NCBI GenBank assembly: GCA_016720925.1
Contig: JADKJR010000033.1
Coordinates: 1-8,628 of the forward strand
DNA: 8,628 nt
Reading direction: 5' to 3'
Source: Betaproteobacteria bacterium
GTDB lineage: Bacteria; Pseudomonadota; Gammaproteobacteria; Burkholderiales; Usitatibacteraceae
In this document: piece by piece, positions 1-7,372 of the stretch
How positions within the stretch are numbered: position 1 is the stretch's first letter
Layout of the letters: each line of letters begins with the position of its first letter
Translations under genes and position numbers: made by a program
Notes under the pieces: model-generated
Database searches by the model: none
Seen by the model: the letters and a program-made list of their open reading frames with translations, nothing else
What the model was told of the DNA's origin: nothing

Positions 1-1930
1 GAACGTGCCGAACTTTCCGCGATGATCGCCCGCTTGTATCACTGCGGTCCGGACGGCGCCGGCGTATTTGTGGACGGTAAAATTGGCCTTGCACACGCCC
101 GATTAAGCATTATCGATATTGCCGGGGCAAGCAACCAATTCGAAACGAAGACGCCTCCATCCATGTGGTATTCAATGGAGAGATATTCAATTACGTTGAA
201 TTGCGCAGCCGGTTGATCGATCAGGGACACAAGTTCTACACCCAGACGGATACGGAAGTCATTGTTCACCTTAGGAAGAGTATGGGGAACGATTTGTCGA
301 ACACCTGAATGGGCAGTTCGCCATTGCGATTTGGACAGATTTAAACAATGTTTGATTCTAGTTCGCGACCGGAACGGGAATTCGTCCGTTGTTCTATACA
401 GAGGTGGCGGAAGACTGATTTTCGCCTCAGGAGGTAAAGGCGCTCTTCGCCTTGCCTGATGTACAACGGCGCATTGATGCGCACTGGCTGAGACATGTAC
501 GTTTTGGAGTCCGCTTGCACCCAGAAGCGCGTTTGAGGAGTAACCGTCATCGCTCACCCGGACATTTAATGGTTATCGCAAATGGCATCGAAGACTGTAT
601 TGCTATTGGGACTGGAAATTTCCCGAAGCGGAACCGGGGCAACATCGCGGCCGGGAGCGTAGCGAGGCGGGCTACGCGGCGAGCTACGCGAACTCCTGAT
701 CGATGCTGTTCGACTGCAGCTCAGGGCTGACGTTCCAGTTGGCGCCTATTTAAGCGGTGGGCTCGATTCTTCGATTATTACTTCAATCGTTCGCAAATTT
801 TCCGATACGCCGGTGCGTACGTTTTCGCTCACGTTTGAGGACGCGGAATTTGACGAGAGTCAACACCAAGAGGAAATGGTCAAATTTCTCGGTACCGAGC
901 ACACATCGATAATGCACCTCGTGCGGATATAGCAAATGCATTTCCGCGCACAATATGGCACACCGAATCGACGATCGTTCGCACCGCGCCAGCGCCGCTC
1001 ATGCTACTTTCCGGACATGTTCGCGAAGCTGGTTACAAAGTAGTTTTGACTGGCGAAGGTGCCGATGAGGTTTTCGGCGGCTACGATTTGTTCAAAGAGG
1101 CTAAAATTCGCCGATTCTGGGCAAGATCGCCTGATTCAACTTGGCGACCGCGCATTCTTGAGCGGCTGTATCCCTATTCCCGCCACTCCCCCGGCAACCG
1201 GTCGAGCGTTTACGCAGGCTTTCTTTCGTGAGGGAATGGAGCATATAGACCAGCCGTACTTTGCCCATATACCGCGTTGGACTACGACCCGGCGCATCTG
1301 CCAGTTTTTCTCTGACGAAATGCGGCACTCATTGGCGACTGGAATCCTTACGAAGCAATCATGGGCACGCTGCCTAGCGACATGAATCAATGGCAGCCGA
1401 TGGCACGCGACCAGTATATCGAGGCCCATACCCTCATGACAGGATATCTTCTTTGTTCGCAAGGCGACCGAGTAGGCATGGCAAACTCAATCGAAGGCCG
1501 TTTCCCCTTCCTTGATCATCGCCTGATTGAGTTTGCAAACCGACTGCCGCCGCAATTGAAGTTGCATGGACTTACCGAAAAATACCTTTTGAAGAAGTCG
1601 GTGGCAGGTTTGCTGCCTGAGTCGGTGCGAACCCGTACCAAACAACCTTACCGGGCGCCGGATAGCCATAGCTTCTTCAATGACGGAAAGCCGGTGGATT
1701 ACGTCGATGACTTGCTCAGCGCATCGAAAATCAAGGCTGCCGGGTACTTCGATGCCGGCGCGACAGGAAAATTATTCGAGAAGTGTCGTGCGGGCCGCGC
1801 CATCGGGTTTGCAGACAATATGGCGTTTGTCGCTATTTTATCGACCATGTTATTGCATGAGCAATTCGTTGGCGGTCATGGTATCGGCACGCTTGAGCAA
1901 AAGCCTGCTTCCACCCGGCTCGCCGGCTGA
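1..1930 (+). CDS. asnB: Asparagine-synthase-like glutamine amidotransferase, 5'-partial, multiply frameshifted
   Basis: This is a class-II glutamine amidotransferase fused to an ATP-pyrophosphatase, the AsnB architecture; the family uses glutamine-derived ammonia to amidate an AMP-activated carboxylate. The glutaminase part shows GPDGAG (about 46-63), ARLSIID (about 97-117), FNGEIFNY (about 171-194), LNGQFAIAIW (about 301-330) and LVRDR (about 358-372). The synthase part shows the PPi-loop SGGLDSS (753-773), LTGEGADEVFGGY (1046-1084) and GDRVGMANSIEGRFPF (from 1463). The N-terminal catalytic cysteine and roughly 20-30 residues lie before the window. The repaired length of about 640 codons fits the family. 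At least a dozen single-base shifts break it, near 125, 272, 332, 374, 410, 430, 497, 530, 600, 678, 911, 1190 and 1343; 1361-1930 is open. The true substrate may not be aspartate: AsnB paralogues in biosynthetic clusters often amidate other acids. Family assignment is secure; substrate unknown. Confidence 0.9.
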
Positions 1931-1941
1931 AGGTGGTTTTC

Positions 1942-1946
1942 GGAGA
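1942..1946 (+). promoter_or_regulatory. Ribosome binding site of the acyl ligase
   Basis: GGAGA sits 5 bases before the ATG at 1952 and inside the 21-base gap after the AsnB-like stop codon. It supports 1952 as the start and translation of the ligase from the same transcript as the gene before it. Confidence 0.6.
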
Positions 1947-1951
1947 AAAGC

Positions 1952-3490
1952 ATGCTTCTTCACCATTTCTTCAATCAAACGGCGCACCGGAATCCCGACA
2001 AACTTGCACTTGTCTGCGACCAAGTCAGGTACACGTTTACGGACGTACAAAAACGAGTCGATCAGCTCGCGGCAGTTCTGCTCGCACGTGGCGTCAGGCG
2101 TGGAGATCGCGTCGCCCTATTTCTGGATAACGGCATCGAGTTGGTCGCCGGCATATTTGCCAGCTTGCAGATCGGCGCGGTTTTCATGCCGATCAATGCG
2201 CTTACCAAACACGACAAACTTGCGTTCATGTTGAACGATGCTCGTGCCAGCGCATTGATTACGCACACGGCGTTGAGCGCAGTCTGGCAGCCGGCACTGA
2301 CTGAAAGCGTAACCATCCACACATGCATTGTGGCCGGCGATATTGATGCAAACCCCGCGGATAGCCGATTTTCTGACCGATGCCTGACATACCCGCTGGC
2401 CAGTGAGCATGCACAATACCGGCATACTGTGCCGCCGACGATAGACCAGGATCTTGCCAGCCTTATCTACACCTCCGGCTCCACCGGCAATCCAAAAGGG
2501 GTCATGCTGACTCACCTGAATATGGTTTCGGCGGCACGATCCGTTAGCGAGTACCTTGAGCTCAAGGGCAGCGACATCATTCTTTGCGCACTACCGCTTG
2601 CGTTCGACTACGGTCTGTACCAATTGTTGATGGCATTCAAGGTCGGAGCCACGCTGGTACTGGAGCGCTCATTCACCTTTCCCATCAAGGTGCTCGAACG
2701 TATGGCAACCGAACGCGTTACCGTATTTCCCGGGGTGCCTACGATGTTCTCGCTGTTAATGAATTTAAAAGGCGTGGACAAATTCGATTTGTCATCCCTG
2801 CGCATAATCACCAATACTGCGGCAGCCTTGTCGGAAGAGCATATTCGGCGCCTGCGCGTGCTGTTTCCCGCGACAATTTTATTTTCAATGTACGGACTTA
2901 CCGAGTGCAAGCGAGTCACCTTTCTTCCGCCCAATTGATATGCGTCCGACAAGTGTCGGCCGCGGCATGCCAAATGAAGAAGTGTGGCTGGTCAACGATG
3001 CCGGGCAACGACTGCCGAACGGTAGTACCGGCGAGCCGTGATTCGCGGCTCGAATGTGATGCGTGGATATTGGGAGAATCGGGTTGAAACCGCCAAGCGG
3101 TTGAAGCCGGGACCGATTCCCGGTGAATTGGTTCTCTACTCCGGGGACTTGTTTCGTACCGACGACGAGGGTTGGCTCTACTTTGTCGCACGCCGCGATG
3201 ACATCATCAAAAGCCGCGGAGAAAAAGTGAGCCCTCGCGAGGTCGAAAATGCAATCTACAGCCTGGATGGCGTGTTGGATGCTGTGGTGGTGGGCATAAG
3301 CGACGACTTGCTGGGCGAGGCGGTCAAAGCGTTTATCGTTCAAAAGGAAGGTTACAACCTGAGCGAACGCGATGTGATCAAACACTGTCTGGGCAGGCTG
3401 GAGAATTTTATGGCGCCAAAATATGTTGAATTTGTTGCAGAATTGCCCGTAACAAATACAGGTAAAATCAAACGCATTGGTCTCAAGTGA
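1952..3490 (+). CDS. AMP-forming acyl-CoA/acyl-ACP ligase (ANL superfamily), two frameshifts
   Basis: Family knowledge: ANL enzymes convert a carboxylic acid and ATP to an acyl-adenylate and pass it to CoA or a carrier-protein thiol. The repaired protein is about 512 residues, a normal full-length stand-alone ligase. It has the phosphate loop YTSGSTGNPKG (from residue 173), YGLTE (about 314), SGDLF and GWLYFVARRDD (about 396-417), the hinge region IIKSRGEKVSPREVE, and the C-terminal TGKIKR with the catalytic lysine near residue 505. The first frame stops at 2936-2938; 2937-3037 continues in another frame with GRGMPNEEVWLV, then the original frame resumes near 3038 with VIRGSNVMRGYW. The sequence around MYGLTE and the length recall the acyl ligases found beside exosortase-A loci, though no exosortase is visible here. 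Because a free carrier protein is encoded next, loading that protein is the likely job (inference). It probably shares a transcript with the upstream amidotransferase. Confidence 0.9.
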
Positions 3491-3758
3491 ATGCTGGATC
3501 GTGGGCTACGTTTCAAAAGCCGCAGCGACCGGGGAAAGATTCCTGCAAGGAACGGAATTGGCCCGCGGTGAATTCCTTTGAAGATATTCGTGTGACAAAG
3601 TCTGGTTTTGTAAGGGCGTCAGAACAAAAGAGGCGTTCACACCGCGCGCCAAACGTAGAGTTTTTACAATAAAATTAGCGACCGATCAAATTTTGTTTCC
3701 CACCTTTCCGCGGGAACGGATTGAAACAGATATCTTGGCGTGATTGCCCGTCGCAGAA

Positions 3759-3787
3759 TTGAAAAACGATTTGCGGTGCTTTAGGCT
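3759..3787 (+). promoter_or_regulatory. Weak sigma-70-like promoter candidate before the carrier protein gene
   Basis: TTGAAA (3759-3764) is separated by 17 bases from TAGGCT (3782-3787), about 70 bases before the carrier protein ATG. The -35 box is good and the -10 box poor, so this is only a candidate. The unusually long spacer before the gene, compared with the tight packing elsewhere, is the main reason to expect a promoter here. Confidence 0.2.
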
Positions 3788-3847
3788 CATGCATGTTCGG
3801 TGCCGTTATCGGCAATCAGTCGCAGTGAGCTCAATCCAGAACAGCGC

Positions 3848-3852
3848 GAGGA
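3848..3852 (+). promoter_or_regulatory. Ribosome binding site of the carrier protein
   Basis: GAGGA lies 3 bases before the ATG at 3856. The spacing is short, but the match to the anti-Shine-Dalgarno sequence is good, and no other ATG in this frame gives a plausible carrier protein. Confidence 0.5.
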
Positions 3853-3855
3853 CCT

Positions 3856-4110
3856 ATGCAAGACATCAAGGATTTGGTACGCAAGTTTTTGCTTGACAAC
3901 TTCGTCATGGGCAGCAACGCGGTCATTGCCAACGAGACCTCCTTCATGGATAGCCACATACTCGATTCCACCGGCTTCATAGAATTGATTCTTTTCATCG
4001 AGGAGACGTTCGGGATCAAAGTCGACGACGCCGAGATGCTGGCGGAAAAACTTTGACAGCCCACCAATATCGAAGGTTATGTTGACGCAAGCGCACCGTT
4101 CCAGCGTTAA
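3856..4110 (+). CDS. Free-standing acyl/peptidyl carrier protein, with an internal frame disturbance
   Basis: This small acidic protein has the carrier-protein signature LDSTGFIELI, in which Ser38 (codon 3967-3969) would receive the 4'-phosphopantetheine arm. FIEETFGIKVDD follows, as in helices II-III of acyl carrier proteins. The open frame stops at TGA 4054-4056 after LAEKL, 66 residues in, which is too short. Reading on, TNIEGYVDASAPFQR and a stop at 4108-4110 restore the usual last helix and give 84 codons, normal for the family. Across 4047-4062 a shifted frame reads ENFDS, the sequence expected there, so two compensating single-base errors (first in an A run) explain the stop better than a true truncation. 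It lies between a ligase and an NAD-synthase-like gene, so it is probably the dedicated carrier for the acid those enzymes handle (inference). Confidence 0.88.
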
Positions 4111-4140
4111 CTGATTGCGCAACGGACCCATGGCAATGCA

Positions 4141-5122
4141 ATGACTTCCCCAAGACTGCACGCCAACGTATTAGCCCTTGACTGCGCGGTCGAGGTGGAT
4201 CGCATTGCGCGCCGCATGTCGGAAATCGTGGGTAGCGAATTGCGCCGACGCGGTGTCGTCATCGCCATTTCCGGTGGGGCCGACAGTTCAGTTTGTGCAG
4301 CTCTTGCAGTTCGCGCATTCGGCGCCTCAAAAGTCTATGGGTTGATGCTGCCCGAGACCGACTCGTCGTCGAACAGCCTGAGGCGCGGAAAAATGGTAGC
4401 AGACCAGTTCGACATTCCCTATGGCGTGGAAGATATCGCGCCGACGCTGGAGGCGCTTGGATGTTACTGCTGGCGGGATGACGATGCGTGCCGTTTTTCC
4501 CAATTTCGACCGGGCTGGAAAAGCAAGATCATATTGCCGGTGGGCGCAATGGTACTTTCAATTATTTCGTTGGTCGTCCAGTCGCCCGAAGGCGACTTTC
4601 GCGAACTGCGCCTGCCGCCGCGGGAATATTTGCAGATTGTTGCAGCTACCAATTTCAGCCAGCGGGTGCGAAAGACCGTCGAATACTTTCACGCCGATCG
4701 CCTCAACTATGCCGTCATCGACACCCCAACCGGCTGGAATATGATCAGGATTCTTTGTCAAAAACGGGGATGGAGCGGCTGATCTTAAGCCCATCGCACA
4801 TTTATTCAAGACCCAGGTTTATGCACTGGCAAGATATCTGGGCGTTCCGGAGGAAGTCTGTAACGCGATGCCGACAACCGACACATACAGCTTGCACCAG
4901 GGGCAGGATGAGTTTTATTTTTCCTTGGCCTACGACAAGATGGACGTTGCATTATGGGCGTTCAATCATGACGTGCCTGAAGCAGAATTGGCCACCTATC
5001 TGGACATTCCCATTGACCAGGCTACTTTCATATATAAGGACATCGTCGCCAAGCGCCATGCGACACGCTATCTTCATGCAAAGGCTATGCTGGTGGAGCC
5101 TATAGGCGAGATTTCTGCTTGA
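4141..5122 (+). CDS. NAD-synthase-like ATP-pyrophosphatase (NadE family), frameshifted
   Basis: NadE-family enzymes adenylate a carboxylate and replace AMP with ammonia to give an amide. The N-terminal part carries the PPi-loop SGGADSS at residues 44-50 (4270-4290). Further on come ATNFSQRVRKTVEYFHADRL (about 4648-4710), NRLEYDQ (about 4730-4750), KNGDGAADLKPIAHL (about 4762-4806) and KTQVYALARYLGVPEE, which follow the NadE order of motifs (asparagine-arginine substrate site, GDG-A-D, then K-TQV). Repaired length is about 326 residues. No glutaminase or nitrilase domain is fused, so ammonia must come from elsewhere. About six single-base shifts lie between 4485 and 4760; 4868-5122 is open. 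Between a carrier protein and an NRPS, it is unlikely to be the housekeeping NAD synthase; amidating a pathway acid is my inference. The ATG at 4141 is the only start that stays open, and its ribosome binding site is weak. Confidence 0.85.
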
Positions 5123-5154
5123 TCAAAGGCGCGCACACAGAAATCGAGACAGCG

Positions 5155-6109
5155 ATGGTTCCGGAAGCTGGCAATACGAGTGACGCGAGCGGCATGGCAA
5201 GCGCGCGGAGTATGACGCCTGATGCGTTGGCGCTGTTTAATTGCCATTTGAATGAGCTCAAGTCTGCTGTCGAGTTTCTTCCGGACAAACCTGAAGAAAC
5301 GCCGATAACTACCCTTGCAGCCCTTTGGCAACTTGCTGCCGGCAATTCAGTTTCGGTGCAGCGCGCCGCTGTTGGGGCACTGCCCTCGTTGGATGATACG
5401 CAAATTACAAACCTGGCCAAGTTCGTGCGAGCGCGTATTGAGGGTACGCCCTTGGCTTACCTTACCCAGCGCCAACAATTCATGGGTTTGGAACTGATCG
5501 TCACGGCAGAGGCGTTAATCCCCCGCAATGAAACCGCTTTGCTCGGCAATGCTGCGCTGATACAGGTACGGGAGATTGTCCAAAACCAAGGACGAGCCAG
5601 AGTACTCGATATTTGTACCGGATCGGGCAATGTCGCGCTAGCCCTAGCCTCGCATGAACCTGCCGCGCATGTTTGGGCTGCCGATCTTTCCGAAGACGCG
5701 ATCGCATTGGCGCGCCGCAATCTTGCGTTGCTGGATCTCGGTACCCGCGTCGAATTTCGCTCAGGCGACCTTCTGACGCCATTTGATACACCAGAATTTC
5801 ACACACCATCGATTTATTTGTCTGTAACCCCCTTACATATCCAGCGGCAAGGTCGATGGCATGGCCGGGAAATCATTGGCCATGAACCACGTCTTGCCTT
5901 TGACGGCGGGCCGCCCGGTATTCGAATACTACTGCGACTGGCTGCCGAGGCGCCCCGATTTTGCGTCCCGGCGGCGTCCTGCCTTTGAAGTCGGGGTTGG
6001 ACAGGGTCCGGGTATTCGTAAGCGCCTGGAGCACAGTGGCGCATATGTAGATATCGATGAGGTCATCGACAAGCAAGGGCAGGTTCGAGCGCTGATGGCT
6101 AGGATACCA
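5155..6109 (+). CDS. HemK/PrmC-like SAM-dependent methyltransferase, frameshifted
   Basis: An N-terminal helical region (LAALWQLAAG, then GTPLAYLTQRQQFMGLEL and IPRNET) leads into a class-I methyltransferase fold with the SAM-binding loop VLDICTGSGNVALALA (from 5602) and AADLSEDAIALARRN. The NPPY catalytic motif is recovered at about 5826-5836 if one C is restored to a five-C run; IIGHEPRLAFDGGP and a RPGG segment near 5962 follow. The domain order is that of HemK/PrmC glutamine-N5 methyltransferases, which modify release factors. An extra copy within a biosynthetic cluster more likely methylates a small molecule or carrier-bound intermediate (inference). Shifts occur near 5800, 5830, 5855 and 5965-5985. 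Start is uncertain: ATG 5155, or TTG 5119, which overlaps the preceding stop as TTGA. The domain ends naturally at RALMARIP (6086-6109), but the frame does not close there. Confidence 0.8.
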
Positions 6110-6118
6110 ACAGATGCG

Positions 6119-7176
6119 GTGTCGTCCTCACCAACGCCAGAGTATCAACACGAATATGCTGTTGAGTCGGCGGATGCGCTTGAAAGCGGCACCGAAATTC
6201 GTGCGCTTTGGCACATGGGACTAGAGGCCGGTTATTCTTTGGAACAAAAATTCGATTGGTACTACCAGCGCAATCCGGCAGGACTGCCAAGCGCTTATTT
6301 CTTACGACATGGTAAAGCCGAAAAAGCGGTAGGCGTCGCATCCGCAGGAAGTCGCGACATGCGACTTAATGGCATAATGCTTTCTACCGGCGTGGCCGTG
6401 GATTTTGTCGTTGACCCCGGGCATCGAACTCTGTTCCTGCGCTATACCTGCAAAGAGAGGTTTTGAGACGGACTCTTCAGAACCATGAGATTGCATGGGG
6501 CTGCCAAATCGTAAGGCAACAGCGGTTTTGGCCGCGCAGGATAAGTCTGTATCGGAAATATGGTGCGCTATGTTCGTGTATTGCGTTCAGCGGACTTTCT
6601 TGGGCGCTACATTCCGCGATGGCTAACGCGTGGTCTTGGGCCTCTGATCGATTGGGTACGTTTTGGCTCCCTGATATTGGACGGCAGGGGTAAACGGAAC
6701 TTCACCACTCATTGGCAGGATCGGCCTGACGCACGCTTTAACGATCTTTGGGAGCGAAGCGCAATACCCAACCAACTACTGGGTGTTCGTAACGAGCAGT
6801 TCCTGAACTGGCGATTCGATGATTGCCCTTTCAATGCCTATACCATTCTGACTTTGGTGTCGGCGAGGATGGACGGCTGATTGCCTACGCGGCGTGCGCG
6901 CAGTAAATCAGTCGCTGCGCGTAGACGACTTTCTGGTGGACGCAAATCATTCAGACGCTTCCAGCCTCTCTGGCGCGAACTGGCACGGGAGGCGTTTCGC
7001 ATGGGCAGCAAGACATTGATCACACAATTTCTGGGCAAACCGGGTAGCAAAGGATATAAAGGACGCTGGACTGATCGCGCGGGGGAATATCCCCTTATGC
7101 GGCCGCCACAGATCATTTTCCGCTACTTCTAGACGCGCAGAATTGGTACGTTACTCGCGCGGATGAAGATGGATAA
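6119..7176 (+). CDS. GNAT-family acyltransferase, frameshifted, possibly fused to the methyltransferase
   Basis: The segment RALWHMGLEAGYSLEQKFDW, then YYQRNPAGLPSAYFL, then VAVDFVVDPGHRTLF is typical of large GNAT N-acyltransferases, in which VDFVVDP-HR is the acyl-CoA-binding region. A second half follows: MVRYVRVLRSADFLGRYIPR, WERS, LLGVRNEQFLNWRFDDCPFN, DDFLVDANHSDA, WRELAREAFRMG, and a C-terminus LLLDAQNWYVTRADEDG ending at TAA 7174-7176. About 350 residues, the usual size of this GNAT subtype. Single-base shifts fall near 6440, 6525-6555, 6862, 6890 and between 6960 and 7110. No stop separates it from the methyltransferase; GTG 6119 is the nearest in-frame start, and AGGA (6101-6104) lies upstream. 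It would transfer an acyl group to an amine or hydroxyl of the product or an intermediate; the acceptor cannot be read from sequence. Confidence 0.75.
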
Positions 7177-7372
7177 GACTTGACCGTTCTGCGCGGGTGT
7201 TCCCGGGATCGGGTTTCCCCCGACCGCCCAAGCTTACACCGAGAGTATTTTGCTTCTGGCGCGCTCAAATTTGTCATAATTATGCATAGTGGCAAATTTG
7301 CAGGTCTCGCTCCGACCAGTGCGTGCGTGAGTGAGTAAAAACCGCCTATTCAGGCACGGGACACAGTGTTTA
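7177..7372 (+). other. Spacer before the NRPS gene
   Basis: This gap of about 196 bases holds no recognisable gene. One frame stays open from 7177 to a stop near 7338, but it resembles no family I know and shows none of the condensation-domain motifs. The region includes a TCGGG-CCCGA dyad (about 7209-7223) that could be a weak hairpin after the GNAT stop, and the AT-rich palindrome cluster listed separately. Confidence 0.45.
7266..7300. promoter_or_regulatory. Clustered AT-rich palindromes, possible operator/promoter of the NRPS gene
   Basis: Two copies of the self-palindrome CAAATTTG (7266-7273 and 7293-7300) flank the perfect 10-base palindrome CATAATTATG (7275-7284) and the overlapping TATGCATA (7281-7288). 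CATAAT (7275-7280) is also a fair -10 box, with TTGCTT (7250-7255) upstream, although the 19-base spacing is long. Symmetric sites of this kind are typical binding places for dimeric regulators, and the position 70-100 bases before the NRPS start is right. No regulator gene is in view, so the role is inferred. Confidence 0.35.

Larger units (their letters stand above)
3491..3855 (+). other. Spacer with no recognisable gene
   Basis: This 365-base gap separates the ligase from the carrier protein. Short open frames exist, for example from 3487 to 3672, but their translations show no family signature, no good ribosome binding site and no similarity to the neighbours that I can see. The stretch around 3660-3700 is AT-rich. 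It contains one 34-base imperfect dyad (3695-3728) bounded by GTTTC and GAAAC, and a perfect small hairpin, TGCCG-TTAT-CGGCA (3801-3814). It may hold a promoter for the following genes or the remains of a small lost gene; I cannot tell which. Confidence 0.5.

Noticed and set aside
39..557. 172-codon open frame on the minus strand
   Set aside because: It lies opposite the AsnB-like glutaminase domain, whose motifs are readable on the plus strand; its translation shows no family signature.
666..698. Short direct repeat of GCTACGCG
   Set aside because: It falls in coding sequence (EAGYA then ELRELL in shifted frames) next to a frameshift; two 8-base copies are not a meaningful repeat.
2885..3385. 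166-codon open frame on the minus strand
   Set aside because: It is antisense to the conserved C-terminal part of the ligase, which explains its openness.
3487..3672. Possible small gene of about 60 codons after the ligase
   Set aside because: Its ATG overlaps the ligase stop codon as ATGA-like, but the translation has no recognisable fold or motif, and it has no clear ribosome binding site.
3695..3727. CRISPR-like repeat: a sequence beginning GTTTC and ending GGATTGAAAC
   Set aside because: Only one copy is present, there is no spacer-repeat pattern and no cas gene in the window.
7177..7338. Open frame directly after the GNAT stop, as an extension or small protein
   Set aside because: It has no start with a good ribosome binding site, resembles no family and contains the palindrome cluster, so a regulatory spacer is more likely.
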